NCBI GenBank assembly: GCA_964035775.1
Contig: OZ038318.1
Coordinates: 10,688,979 to 10,752,978, forward strand
Source of the DNA: Osedax frankpressi
Taxonomy: Eukaryota > Annelida > Polychaeta > Sabellida > Siboglinidae
Reading direction: 5' to 3'
Length of the DNA: 64,000 nucleotides
Below are positions 1-11,871 of this stretch, one piece after another (the first letter of the stretch is position 1; the number at the start of each line of letters is the position of its first letter). A model generated the notes under the pieces. The model saw only the letters and a list, made by a program, of their open reading frames with translations, was not told the origin of the DNA and did no database searches. Both the position numbers and the translations under genes were made by a program.

Positions 1-468
1 AATGTAGAGAATGTAGAGAATGTAGAGAATGTAGAGAAGGTAGAGAATGTAGAGAATGTAGAGAATGTAGAGAATATAGAGAATGTAGAGAATGTAGAGA
101 ATGTAGATACTGTAGAGAATGTAGAGAATGTAGAGAATGTAGAGAATGTAGAGAATGTAGAGAATGTAGAGAATGTAGAGAATGTAGAGAATGTAGATAA
201 TGTAGAGAATGTAGAGAATGTAGAGAATGTAGAGAATGTAGAGAATGTAGAGAATGTAGAGAAGGTAGAGAATGTAGAGAATGTAGAGAATGTAGAGAAT
301 ATAGAGAATGTAGAGAATGTAGAGAATGTAGATACTGTAGAGAATGTAGAGAATGTAGAGAATGTAGATAATGTAGAGAATGTAGAGAATGTAGAGAATG
401 TAGAGAATGTAGAGAATGTAGAGAATGTAGAGAATGTAGAGACTGTAGAGAATGTAGAGAATGTAGAA
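1..468. repeat. 9-bp minisatellite, (aatgtagag)n, cut by window edge
   Basis: About 52 head-to-tail copies of aatgtagag with no length changes. The rare variants are gaagg, aatata, gatac, gataatg and gagactg. The variant pattern (gaagg at 37 and 262, gatac at 106 and 331) recurs with a shift of 225 bp, which is 25 monomers, so a higher-order unit has been duplicated. The array starts before base 1. Frame 1 stays open from base 1 to a TGA at 511-513 and would read as Asn-Val-Glu repeats, but every substitution I checked changes the amino acid, so I do not call it a gene. Confidence 0.95.
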
Positions 469-513
469 TATATTATATTTATAACTCAGCTATTGCATGA
501 CAAATATGGTTGA

Positions 514-1565
514 GAATAAAAAAAACAGTCACAACATTTTTATGAAGTAGTTATTAGTTGCGTAACAGAAGTGATGTAATCAGTATGAATCTATTGATGG
601 AGTATATAGAATGAATGTAAATGAAACACAATTAGGTTGTAAATTACACTTCCCATTACAGAATATGCTTGGCAGTTCCGAGGTTTATAAAAGTATCGTA
701 TTTTAGAACGTTTGAGTTTTAGCTAAACAGCTAATAATTTTATATTCTTTCAAGCGTATTAAATCGTAACTTGTTAGTTATAAAATGTATGCTAGATGTA
801 AATAGATATCATTATTCCGTATCGATTTAGCAATAATCATAAAGAATACATCATTTGTATTAATTTAATAATATACAATATTAAATTAAAATAAGTTATT
901 TAAATGAAAATTTAAAATTCGTAAATAAATTGTTAACATTTATAAAAATATAAAAAAATTAAGAATATATAAAATCATAATAAAACATTTTACAAACAAA
1001 CAGGAAGCCGAATTAATAAACTAAGGTTATACGCTACTTTTACTTATTGTAACTACTTTACAAATTGTACCTTAATGTAACTATTTTTATATTACAGATG
1101 TTCGCCAACTATATAATATATAAAAACAACCATCCAAAACTTATTAATTAGGCGCTATATATTATTTACCGCATAGTCGAATCATATTCTTTCACAGTAT
1201 TTAAAGTAACACATTCATATTATCCCTATCTTGTCTAGTCTTAGTATAATAGTCGATGTATCGGTCGCTAGGATACCAAGGGGTAAGCTAGCATATGTAA
1301 TTATATATTCCAATTAGTGTCTCTGGACTCTTTGCAATATAAATAAAATGGACGTCTTCAATAATTTATTGTATAGATAAATAGCTAATCGTCGTCTGCT
1401 GTGAAATTCACTCAGCACTTGTGGAATATGTTTTATTTTCTTCTGTGATCAGTTGCCATAAGACTGTATTTAATCAATATGCTTAATTGAAATATATACA
1501 TTAATTATACTTTTTACAATATTCTATAGGATTCATATATGCATAAATACACACACACACACACA

Positions 1566-1625
<60 letters not shown>

Positions 1626-4600
1626 GCAATGTGTATATTCATTTTAATACAGTTTCTAAAGAAATTTTGAGATATACTGTAGAGGCAATCATTTGTTTAT
1701 ATAACAAATCACAATCTATTTATATTAAATTCTATTCCTATTCTGTAAAAAATGTTTTATTAATTCGCTTTGTGTTTTTTGATGCATTGAATATCATATT
1801 GCCATGTAATTAATGTAATTACATGGCATCTTTTTATTGTACAGAATCTTTTATATTATTTACATTTTTATAAAAGTTCCAAACACTTCTTAATGTGACT
1901 TATTTAACATGTATTAACATTTACTAATTTAGTTATAAACTATTATATAATTAACAATAAGAATTGTTTCCTTTAGATACGAAGTTTTTTCCTAAATTGA
2001 AATAATGTAATCTAAACAAATAAACATTTACACTTATAATATAATATCACTGAATACATAATACCCAGACTTACCTAACATAATTAACATGTATACATAA
2101 CATATAGGCTTACATAACACAACGCCTCTCTATTGATCTTAATTAACTTAATTTTCACAGCTAATAACAGGATATGCCGGAAGTTTAGAAATTCAAACCA
2201 AAGGTATTTATAATTACAATATTAGTTATTAGTTTTTTTTATTTCCGAATTCTTTATTTTTGTCCCTAAAACTATTTTCACAATTACAATATTTGATAAT
2301 TTAATTATTTAATACATTACATTTAATCTAAATATAATATATATCTAAATACGATATTTTATTTAAAATTTGCACAATATTTAGTATGCATTCTCACCGG
2401 ATATAATTATAATGTATATTTAATATTTATTTTTTTTAATAATAATTATATATTATAAAAATTAATTAAAATTAAAATTCGAGTAAAATCATAAAACATA
2501 TTTTAAATATGAAATTTATATAAATAAGGATATAGAAATAAAGCGAATAATAAGTTATGTTATATAATGACCATATTCTATTATATTAAAATGATTTAGA
2601 TAGATATGTTCATTTAAACATTTATTTAAATACAGTGTATAATAACATGGCCATTTTCTAATGTGCGTATATAGTCTACTTTTGGTAATTATTCAAATAA
2701 GAAAACAATTAACGAATGTTGACGGTCTTTGTGTACTATTAACGTAAACCGTTATCTAAAGGACTTTGTTGTTATAGTAACGATAGTACGGGTAAAGCTA
2801 TTTATTAATCTGATTACAGTAATCGCTTTCTTTAATCCGAGTAAGTATTTTACAAGTATATAGTTTTCGAGTATGTTAGTCAATATGATTCGTTTATTTA
2901 AGTTAAGTAGTTTCTATATTCTCTCTGCTGAATTGAACGTCTAGCCATTAATTCGATGATATGATATCATATTTTTTATAATGCATATTAATATGTTAAG
3001 TAATTAAGCTGATAATACATTTGATGCATCCGTGTATTTCGTTCAGTTGTATATATGTGTAATTAGTTAATAAATATAGTAATTAGTCTATTTGTGATTA
3101 TATGTCTCCGTTAGTCGGTAAATAAGCATTTCAGTCGTTAGAGATTTTTGTAGATTATAAAATACAATGAAATGTTATGCAATTTTAGTGCAGTTATTGT
3201 TAAATTATTAATAAGTCGTACTGATCTATCTACCACATTAGTTTGTGTGTAATTATTAATAAGTATTATTTGTAATTATTAATAAGTAGTCACATGTCTA
3301 TTATATTAATTTGTGTGTAATTATTAATATATCTATATATTCTATATATAATACCTATATATCCATATTAATAATTAATATGAATATATTCGTAATCAAT
3401 AATTTTATGAGTAGAAATTTTACATTTAGTCTTTTATAATGAATATCTAAATTGTAATATCTATATTTAATTTTGTTAATTAAGTTATGATTCTTACTTT
3501 AAATTCATTTAAGCTAAACACATATCTTTGTATTAGAAATGAGGAAGATCTTAGATGACCACTGAATATGTATCACATAACTGTTATATAATTGAACAAT
3601 TCAATATGTAAATTATAATATAAATGTAGATAATCATATTTTTGCAAAACTAAATCATGATCAAGATATATGTTTACGACTAGATTTTACTACCTATCTA
3701 TTCTACCATCTTCCAAACTAATAAATCTATTATTCCTACGATTGACATTTTATCATCTTCCCTGAAAATAATTTAGTATTTCCTATGATAATGGATTTGC
3801 GCTTTAAATTCAAGTTACTATTATCAAATATTGTTTTATTGTGGTTGAATTTTTTTATTTCATACACTTAAATATATATCAATAACATTTCGCGATATTT
3901 ATCTTATCGCATGGTTAATCGTTATTACACGAAGGGTTTGATTATTTTCTTACAATTGATACTCCACTTGTAATGTAATATCATGCCCGGTATCTAAGAC
4001 GCTGTACGTTAGTGTAGGACCTATGTAAATCACGAGAGAAATATTATAGAAAACGTGTTATTACATGCACATTGAATAATCTATGATGTATTATTGACCA
4101 TGTATCGAACTTGAAGAACTTTCTGTAAATAGATCGCATATATTTTTTAGTTAAGATATTTATAAATTACTTCATTATTCATAATTAGAAACAAAGATCG
4201 AATTTATATAGAGGATCATAACAATATTTTTTCACAAATTCACAACAAATATTTTTTCAAATTTGTTGTACTATTGATATTTAATATTGTATAATAGTTT
4301 TTTTTACAATTATATATCAAATAAATATCTGACTTGGCAGTTTATTATTAACCAATGATTATTAACCAATTAAAACAATATATTGTAATGTTTACATTTA
4401 ATTGTTCGTTAATCCGATATCATTTATAAATTGTTGCAGTTTGCAAATTAATTTAATATGCAAATAGTTAAAGCTTTTCTGGTTTGTATTTAAAAACTAA
4501 TCAACTTATTACTTAATATATATTATTATATATTAATATGCATTTATAATTCTACATAATACAGTACAATCTACAATATATACTTACATTATAAACATAT

Positions 4601-4709
4601 TGAAACATCAAAAAATCCATATCATGTGTATTATGCAATAGTTCGTTTGCATTTGACCCCCCACCGATTATGTTATCATACGCGAATACACTCAAACTAA
4701 CTCATTTAT
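514..4709. other. AT-rich stretch without a convincing gene
   Basis: Low-complexity, AT-dominated sequence with short runs of ATTA, TAAT and TATA. It includes an (AC)n/(AT)n microsatellite at 1549-1625. The longest open frames look random. A 44-codon open stretch on the - strand at about 1440-1317 has protein-like composition but no good splice partners. No repeat family, RNA gene or transposon could be recognised here. Confidence 0.6.
1549..1625. repeat. (AC)n followed by (AT)n microsatellite
   Basis: An AC tract with one interruption (acat) runs directly into a pure AT tract. The same AC-to-AT junction occurs at 7418-7466. Confidence 0.95.
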
Positions 4710-4717
4710 TATAAAAA
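4710..4717 (+). promoter_or_regulatory. TATA box of gene 1 (TATAAAAA)
   Basis: TATAAAAA lies about 120 bases before the proposed ATG at 4831. At the usual 30-base spacing, transcription would start near 4740, leaving a 5' UTR of about 90 bases. TATA-like strings are common in DNA this AT-rich, so the call rests on its position ahead of a plausible first exon. Confidence 0.4.
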
Positions 4718-4830
4718 AACGGTATACCGCTAACTCTATTATTCCATTGTTATACCACACAGTTAGTCATACGGGCTTCCAACTTTCCTATTATCGCCCA
4801 CTAATAACCTCGTATTTTTGCCATAGAAAT

Positions 4831-4924
4831 ATGAAGCCTTACGTAGATGTCAACGTGTCTATGACAACGCAAGTCAACAATGTCGGATTGAAGAACTTGA
4901 ACGTATTCAGCCTTATAGTAGTGG
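4831..4924 (+). CDS. gene 1 exon 1: N-terminus and first half of a membrane helix
   Basis: The proposed first coding exon starts at the ATG at 4831 (context aaatATG) and ends in the phase-1 codon G|GT at 4924, with the donor GTTAGT at 4925. It encodes 31 residues beginning MKPYVDV and ending FSLIVV. Joined to exon 2 at 8475 the phase fits, and the hydrophobic run continues without a break as FSLIVV-G-AVVLIVLIIL, giving one membrane helix at about residues 25-42. That continuity is the main reason for the join. A second frame from a possible acceptor at 4827 also looks protein-like, beginning KYEALRRCQ, so the exon is an inference. The donor is the first base of the 21-bp minisatellite. Confidence 0.5.
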
Positions 4925-6772
4925 GTTAGTGGTCGGTAGTTAATGGTTAGTGGCTGGTAGTTAATGGTTAGTGGCTGGTAGTTAATGGTTAGTGGTCGGT
5001 AGTTAATGGTTAGTGGCTGGTAGTTAATGGTTAGTGGCTGGTAGTTAATGGTTAGTGGCTGGTAGTTAATGGTTAGTGGCTGGTAGTTAATGGTTAGTGG
5101 CTGGTAGTTAATGGTTAGTGGCTGGTAGTTAATGGTTAGTGGCTGGTAGTTAATGGTTAGTGGCTGGTAGTTAATGGTTAGTGGTCGGTAGTTAATGGTT
5201 AGTGGCTGGTAGTTAATGGTTAGTGGTCGGTAGTTAATGGTTAGTGGCTGGTAGTTAATGGTTAGTGGCTGGTAGTTAATGGTTAGTGGCTGGTAGTTAA
5301 TGGTTAGTGGCTGGTAGTTAATGGTTAGTGGCTGGTAGTTAATGGTTAGTGGCTGGTAGTTAATGGTTAGTGGTCGGTAGTTAATGGTTAGTGGCTGGTA
5401 GTTAATGGTTAGTGGCTGGTAGTTAATGGTTAGTGGCTGGTAGTTAATGGTTAGTGGTCGGTAGTTAATGGTTAGTGGCTGGTAGTTAATGGTTAGTGGC
5501 TGGTGGTTAATGGTTAGTGGCTGGTAGTTAATGGTTAGTGGCTGGTAGTTAATGGTTAGTGGCTGGTAGTTAATGGTTAGTGGCTGGTAGTTAATGGTTA
5601 GTGGCTGGTAGTCAATGGTTAGTGGCTGGTAGTTAATGGTTAGTGGCTGGTAGTTAATGGTTAGTGGCTGATAGTTAATGGTTAGTGGCTGGTAGTTAAT
5701 GGTTAGTGGCTGGTAGTTAATGGTTAGTGATCGGTAGTTAATGGTTAGTGGCTGGTAGTTAATGGTTAGTGGCTGGTAGTTAATGGTTAGTGGCTGGTAG
5801 TTAATGGTTAGTGGCTGGTAGTCAATGGTTAGTGGCTGGTAGTTAATGGTTAGTAGCTGGTAGTTAATGGTTAGTGGCTAGTAGTTAATGGTTAGTGGCT
5901 GGTAGTTAATGATTAGTGGCTGGTGGTTAATGGTTAGTGGCTGGTAGTTAATGGTTAGTGGCTTGTAGTTAATGGTTAGTGGCTGGTAGTTAATGGTTAG
6001 TGGCTGGTAGTTAATGGTTAGTGGTCGGTAGTTAATGGTTAGTGGCTGGTAGTTAATGGTTAGTGGCTGGTGGTTAATGGTTAGTGGCTGGTAGTTAATG
6101 GTTAGTGGCTGGTAGTTAATGGTTAGTGGCTGGTAGTTAATGGTTAGTGGCTGGTAGTTAATGGTTAGTGGCTGGTAGTCAATGGTTAGTGGCTGGTAGT
6201 TAATGGTTAGTGGCTGGTAGTTAATGGTTAGTGGCTGGTAGTTAATGGTTAGTGGCTGGTAGTTAATGGTTAGTGGCTGGTAGTTAATGGTTAGTGGCTG
6301 GTAGTTAATGGTTAGTGATCGGTAGTTAATGGTTAGTGGCTGGTAGTTAATGGTTAGTGGCTGGTAGTTAATGGTTAGTGGCTGGTAGTTAATGGTTAGT
6401 GGCTGGTAGTCAATGGTTAGTGGCTGGTAGTTAATGGTTAGTAGCTGGTAGTTAATGGTTAGTGGCTAGTAGTTAATGGTTAGTGGCTGGTAGTTAATGA
6501 TTAGTGGCTGGTGGTTAATGGTTAGTGGCTGGTAGTTAATGGTTAGTGACTTGTAGTTAATGGATAGTGGCTGGTAGTTAATGGTTAGTGGCTGGTAGTT
6601 AATAGTTAGTGGCTGGTAGTTAATGGTTAGTGGCTGGTAGTTAATGGTTAGTGGCTGGTAGTTAATAGTTAGTGGCTGGTAGTTAATAGTTAGTGGCTGG
6701 TAGTTAATGGTTAGTGGCTGGTAGTTAATAGTTAGTGGCTGGTAGTTAATAGTTAGTGGTTAGTGGTCGTTG
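4925..6772 (+). repeat. 21-bp minisatellite inside intron 1 of gene 1
   Basis: About 87 head-to-tail monomers of 21 bp, written in two pieces as gttagtggctg + gtagttaatg. The common variants are gtggtcgg, gtgatcgg, tggtggtt and gtagtcaatg. The rare gtgatcgg variant at 5727 recurs at 6315, a shift of 588 bp (28 monomers), and neighbouring variants recur with it, so a 588-bp higher-order unit has been duplicated. The + strand is rich in G and almost free of C. The last copies degrade (gttaatagttag) before unique sequence resumes near 6773. Confidence 0.95.
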
Positions 6773-7144
6773 GTTAGTGATTTGTATTGGTTGTATTTAC
6801 TACGTTATCTAGTGGGTAGCGACGTGTCTATTATGTATTAGTGTTATTTATTAATAACTTAATAACTTAATACGTAATACATCATTATCTATTACATATG
6901 TATCAGTGTTTTAACAATGTGTAAAGAATAATGTGTAGTTTGTTAGGTTTTTGATTTGATGATAGACAGTAGGTGTATAATAAGTATGTAGAAGTAGATA
7001 AAGTAAGAGTAGATAACTGATTTAAAGTTCAATTATATATGTGTTTATGATTACATTTGTAATAGGTAGTCATTGGAAATCTGGGAACAATTTAGAAATA
7101 CTAATTCGTAATTTTAGGGAAATTATTTCTTATTCAGTATATGT

Positions 7145-7194
<50 letters not shown>

Positions 7195-7417
7195 CCTAGT
7201 ATATATATTTATTACATAATAATAATACTTATTCAGAATGTTTATTCTATAGAATGTGTCATCGTCATGAATTTAGTCTAGTTTACAAATTCACAGTATA
7301 ATAAAAACAAATAAAATAACCAATAAAATACAGAGTTGCCATATAAACACATGTAGTAATTATAATATTATTATTATTGTCAAATGTGTCTTAAAACAAT
7401 CCAATTTACTCAATTAA

Positions 7418-7469
<52 letters not shown>

Positions 7470-8474
7470 ATAAAAAATAAGTAGGTGTTATTTTGGTTAT
7501 TTATCAATTGATTGGCAGTTGTATGCCATTAAGTAATTGTTAAATACATTTTATATTAAATTTAATATATTATTTTAAGGATAAAATACGATGTCACTTT
7601 ACGTGCAGGACAATAAATACTCTGCTCTTTAGTATTTTAGTATTTTAGTAAATTGTGATGTATATTTAGAGAGGATCCTAAGATACCTTCTAATATTTAC
7701 ATACTGTCCTGTCTTTTAATGGTTTGATTAGTTACATAATATCTCCTAATGAATCCACACGTGAAAGTACACGGTTATCTATAGTAAACTGATATCAGGA
7801 TTAATAACCCATATTCTAATTAATTACTAAGTCAATGTGATATAATATATGAATTGAATCCTATTGCGGAATATTAATAGTTATGGTTTTAATTATATTT
7901 GGAAAATATTAAATACGTTGCTGTATTTATATTTTTTCTGTAATCTGTCATATAGAAATTATTTTGATATTAAACAAAGCATACATTATTTTATTAGTGG
8001 TATTGAATTTAATAATATTATTTATAAATTAGGGTAATATTTTAGAATATATTTGTATCTTTATTGATAATTCATTAAAGCAGTTATAATTAGTAATATT
8101 TACGTTAATTAATATTTTAGATTATGTCTTGTATTTGATGTTATATATTATTTCAATTAGTAGTCAGTTATTTCAGTTATTTATTAGTTTGTTTTAGTAA
8201 AAACTGTTTATTAGCTAATCTATCAATTGGCTTCAATATATTAAGAATATTATTTTTTATCAGGTTTCCTAACTTAAAAAAAGTTATTATATATATTGTT
8301 AGGTCGGATTCATTTCAATCGATCTACGAATTTATATATAATTAATTAAAGAGAAAATTGAGGAATAGCTTACTCTAAGTGAAGTTTAATTCAATTATAG
8401 TTTATATTTCTTGATATAAAATCACATCGGTAACATATTCAACATCTATCATTGCATTGCGATACCCCCCCCAG
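6773..8474 (+). other. remainder of intron 1 of gene 1
   Basis: AT-rich intronic sequence with microsatellites: pure (AT)n at 7147-7192 and an AC-to-AT compound tract at 7418-7466. It ends in an excellent 3' splice site, a run of eight C then AG (ccccccccag) at 8465-8474. No further exon was recognised in it. Confidence 0.55.
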
Positions 8475-9333
8475 GAGCCGTTGTACTAATTGTACTTATA
8501 ATACTGACGAGGATCCTAGAGAAAGCTTTAGTTCCGGCTTCCGAAGATACCGCCAACAATATAAAACCCAAAGAAAGTTTCACCCTGCACACCAACGTAT
8601 TAAACGCTAACAACATGTCCGCGATCAATACGGCGGGAAACGCTAGCAATCCAGGGACCGTGGCCAGTCAGATAGCCGGTCAGATGCCCTTCTTGACCAA
8701 CAGCGTCAATGGCAAACTGGGCGGTCCGTTGAGCGGTCAGTTGGGCCCCAATCAGTTATTCAACCACCAGCAACAATTGTTACAGGCTGGAATGAATCCC
8801 CTCATGTTCCAGCAAAACGGGCTGTTCGGACTGCCCGGTATGATGAGCGGTATGCCCGGGTTGGGAAACATGGGAGTCATGGGCTTGGGAAATGTAAATA
8901 TGATGAGTAACCAGGCCAGCATCAACCAGATAAAGTCGGACAATGCTACGGCGGCCGCAATAGCTGCCGGTGGTTTGGCGGGCTTCCCGGCTCCGCGTCT
9001 CGCCAATTTCGGCGAACAGATACCCGAAGGCGGGGACGAAAACTCGATGAAACGCAAGAAGATGGCGAAGAAATCGAAGTTGATGAAACTCAAGAAACTC
9101 GAGATGGTACTTCACAAGGCGATTAAACCTCACGCGGCGAGAATAACACGCGCCAACCGACAACACGGAGCCATCCGGGGTGACCCAAAACTCCTCTCCA
9201 ACGAAAAGAACACCGATAGGTTCATTCGTAAGATCATCGTCCTCGTGAAGAACGAGTATAGAGGCAGTCTCATGAAAACCGAAGGACGAAAGGTTATTGA
9301 CGTTAGCGTATCCTTCGAATCGTTATGGTTGAG
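8475..9333 (+). CDS. gene 1 exon 2: membrane-anchored or secreted low-complexity protein, family unknown
   Basis: The frame is open from 8420. I start the exon at 8475 after the C-rich acceptor rather than at the ATG at 8615, because the 46 codons before that ATG are coding-like (ILTRILEKALVPASEDT) and finish a membrane helix. In the joined 730-residue product this exon holds residues 32-318: the helix end, a Gln/Asn/Gly-rich part, a Met/Gly/Leu-rich block at about 147-178 (LFGLPGMMSGMPGLGNMGVM), then a Lys-rich segment at about 223-240 and a basic helical region. The preferred donor is AG|GTAATC at 9333. Base composition is far richer in G and C than the flanks. I recognise no family; a disordered protein anchored by one N-terminal helix fits best. 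Confidence 0.8.
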
Positions 9334-9736
9334 GTAATCGCGACACTAATATACTCTTTAAAATAGAACGTTATTATATCGGTACGCAATTTCTAGACTA
9401 CGTTATTTCCTAAAACTCATGCATACAAATACATGCAATCTAAATTATAATGTAACTATAATATTTCTAATTAACCGTTGTTTATCTTAAAAAATCGATT
9501 ACAATTTATTATATCCCGTTCAAATCAAAAGTTGACATAATATCACCTAATTATTAATAGTAATATAGACTGTATCACCACTATAATACATTATGCACTC
9601 TTCTCTTATCTTAGCTAATATACTAGACTTTATTGATATGTCCTATACATCGCATACTCCTACATATATTTGCGAGCACGTAAACCAAATTGATAGTAAC
9701 ACTTCAACGTATTAAGGTACCTAATGCTTACCTGAG
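9334..9736 (+). other. intron 2 of gene 1
   Basis: AT-rich 403-bp intron with donor GTAATC and acceptor cttacctgag, a CTAAT branch-like motif about 17 bases before the AG, and phase 2 at both ends. Alternative phase-0 pairs exist: donor AAG|GTTATT at 9292 or AGC|GTATCC at 9313, with the acceptor attaag at 9716. The chosen pair has the best donor and keeps the coding-like codons at 9293-9333. Confidence 0.55.
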
Positions 9737-10976
9737 AGAACCCGACGATCGTCTTGACGAGTTGATCGAGAAGGGAGCCATCATCATCGAGAAATTCGTG
9801 AAACGTTACGACGAACTCGATGTCGAGGATATCTCGTTAAATTCGCTGAACTCCGACGACAGCGAAGATGACTACAGCATGTCGGACTCGTATTCCATGT
9901 CCACGGCCGACGTCGGTATACGTTTCCAGGACGACGCCGGTAAACAGCCCATCGGACTAATAGTGCCGGTGTTGCCTAGACGAGACGGACCGGCCAAAGG
10001 AGTCGTCGGGTTGGCTGTGCCCGTGTTGCCGAGACGTCCCGACAACTCGGCCAACGATCCCAAACCGCCAACGCCGACTACCGGCGACGACGCGGATCCG
10101 CTGGCGATGCTGAATACGGCCAACATATTCGAGATGGGTATGAACTTCTTATCGATCGGCGAACAGACGAGGTCGGAAGTTGTGCCTCCGGCATCGCAAG
10201 GCCGGCAAGGCGAATGCCTCGCCGCCACGCACGAAAACACGAAAGTACCTAAGAAAGGCGGGGAATTGCCCGCGACGCCGGCCAGTAAGCTTACGCCGGT
10301 GAACGCGTTGCCCAAAGCGAAGGAGGCCGCGGGTGGAGCGAAGAACGCCAACTTAATGAAATCTCTTCCGCCGATACCCACGGGCGAAGTCGCCACGAAA
10401 GCCTTCGGTAAAGCGGGTACAGGTAAACCTGTAATATCGGCCTCGGCGCCCGCGGCTCCGAGAAGAGGCGCCAAGACGACCAACGAACAGGCGACTCCGA
10501 ATAAGATGAAACCGCATATTAGCGATTCCGAGAAACTGATAATCGAAGCCCTCAAACAAGCTGAAGAGACCCGCCTCAACGAATTGGAGAGCGAGCGAAT
10601 AATTGACGAGTTTCACCGATTGAACCCCGAGGTCATAGTATTCTTGGAGAAGTGTCTGAAGAACAGCAAGAACGCGTTGAAACTACAGGACGACGGCAAA
10701 CTGAAAAAGAGCATCGACCGAGATGATATCGGACAAATAGCCGGAAATTCCAAACCGAAGAAGAAAATGAAACGCGGTCACAAGGCGAATGAACTGTCCA
10801 ACGAACTTGTACTATCGGAGATATGCTACGACGATACGTTCATGCAAGAGGTCAGCATCAACATTATTCCTCCGTCGAGCACCGAACTCGCAATCGATAC
10901 AGAAGAAGACGATTTTATCAGACGCAAACCGAAAAACCGACTGTTGCCGAAAAAGATGAAAGGACGAAAACGATGA
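9737..10976 (+). CDS. gene 1 exon 3: acidic, proline-rich and basic C-terminal part
   Basis: Terminal exon of 413 codons ending in TGA at 10974-10976. In product order it holds an amphipathic stretch (REPDDRLDELIEKGAI), an acidic Ser/Asp block at about residues 343-368, and two copies of a ten-residue motif, GLIVPVLPRR (9954-9983) and GLAVPVLPRR (10008-10037), exactly 18 residues apart. Then come a Pro/Ala/Lys-rich linker, a predicted helix (about KLIIEALKQAEETRLNELES) and a strongly basic tail ending KKMKGRKR. The paired PVLPRR motifs end in dibasic Arg-Arg, which in secreted precursors can be cut by convertases; that is only a possibility here. The open frame also continues upstream to 9684, so the exact exon start is uncertain. 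No homologous family is recognised. Confidence 0.8.
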
Positions 10977-11003
10977 TGAGTCGACAGAAATGATCGATAA
11001 CGA

Positions 11004-11009
11004 AATAAA
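11004..11009 (+). terminator. polyadenylation signal AATAAA of gene 1
   Basis: AATAAA lies 28 bases after the stop codon, followed by AT-rich sequence. This position is normal for an animal gene with a short 3' UTR. Confidence 0.6.
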
Positions 11010-11380
11010 ATTTAAAATGCATTAATATCATTATAATTTGTAAGTGTACTTGTAAAATATCGATATGTTTTCTAGAAAGTATCGCCTTCTATTTATTTAT
11101 ATTAAACTTACAAATATAATAATTGACGATATTAATCATTTTCTCCTGTAGTGGAAGCTAGGTACATATAGAATATAGGTAAATGATAAATAACGGTTTA
11201 ATCATTGTTATTGCACGTTAAAATATAGTAGTTTATTAGATGGATATACTACAATTATCACAATATGTGAAGAGTAATATATCGACTTTATAAAAAAATT
11301 TAGTATCGTTGAATAATTTAATAGTTATTATAATATATAATTTTTCTATCATTGTATTAATTTTAGAATTATGTACTCAA

Positions 11381-11432
<52 letters not shown>

Positions 11433-11871
11433 TACGCCGGTATATGATGTATTATTTATACAATATAAAAAATAAAACGAAATGAAATGTTTTGTTGCGT
11501 ATCAACGATTATCAATTCTTTAATTTTTGTGTTATAAAGATAAATGTAAATGTTAATTATTAATAATAATTATATAACAATTTAGAATAATTACATAGGT
11601 GTTTATTTTTTTAAATACAAAACTAATGTGTATGTAATTATTTTTAGTTCCAGGTTTATTTTGTATAAAAAATATATATTACATTTTGATTATATTAATT
11701 GTGCTAAATAATTAAATATAAATATGAATTGTTATAAATATTATATATTATAAATATTCACAATTAATTTTGATTATTACTTATTATTTGATTAATATTC
11801 CTATACAAATATATATATATATATATATATTATGTTATGTATTTGTAGTATACTAGTAACCGGCGACGGTA
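11010..11871. other. AT-rich spacer between gene 1 and the 46-bp satellite
   Basis: No open frame or RNA gene was seen. The spacer contains (AT)n tracts at 11383-11428 and about 11810-11830. It ends at a short GC-richer string, accggcgacgg, directly before the first satellite monomer. Confidence 0.7.

Noticed and set aside
1317-1440. 44-codon - strand open stretch reading KHIPQVLSEFHSRRRL
   Set aside because: Protein-like composition but no convincing acceptor, donor or neighbouring exon; chance cannot be excluded.
4925-6772. Telomere-like repeat (ggttag strings in the 21-bp unit)
   Set aside because: The unit is 21 bp with intervening sequence and is not a TTAGG or TTAGGG tandem.
8615-8617. 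ATG at 8615 as the start of gene 1
   Set aside because: The frame is coding-like for 46 codons before it, preceded by an excellent acceptor at 8474; a spliced upstream start explains this better.
8752-9166. Antisense open frames over exon 2, and likewise 9872-10616 over exon 3 of gene 1
   Set aside because: They mirror the GC-rich exons on the opposite strand and show no start, splice or composition support of their own.
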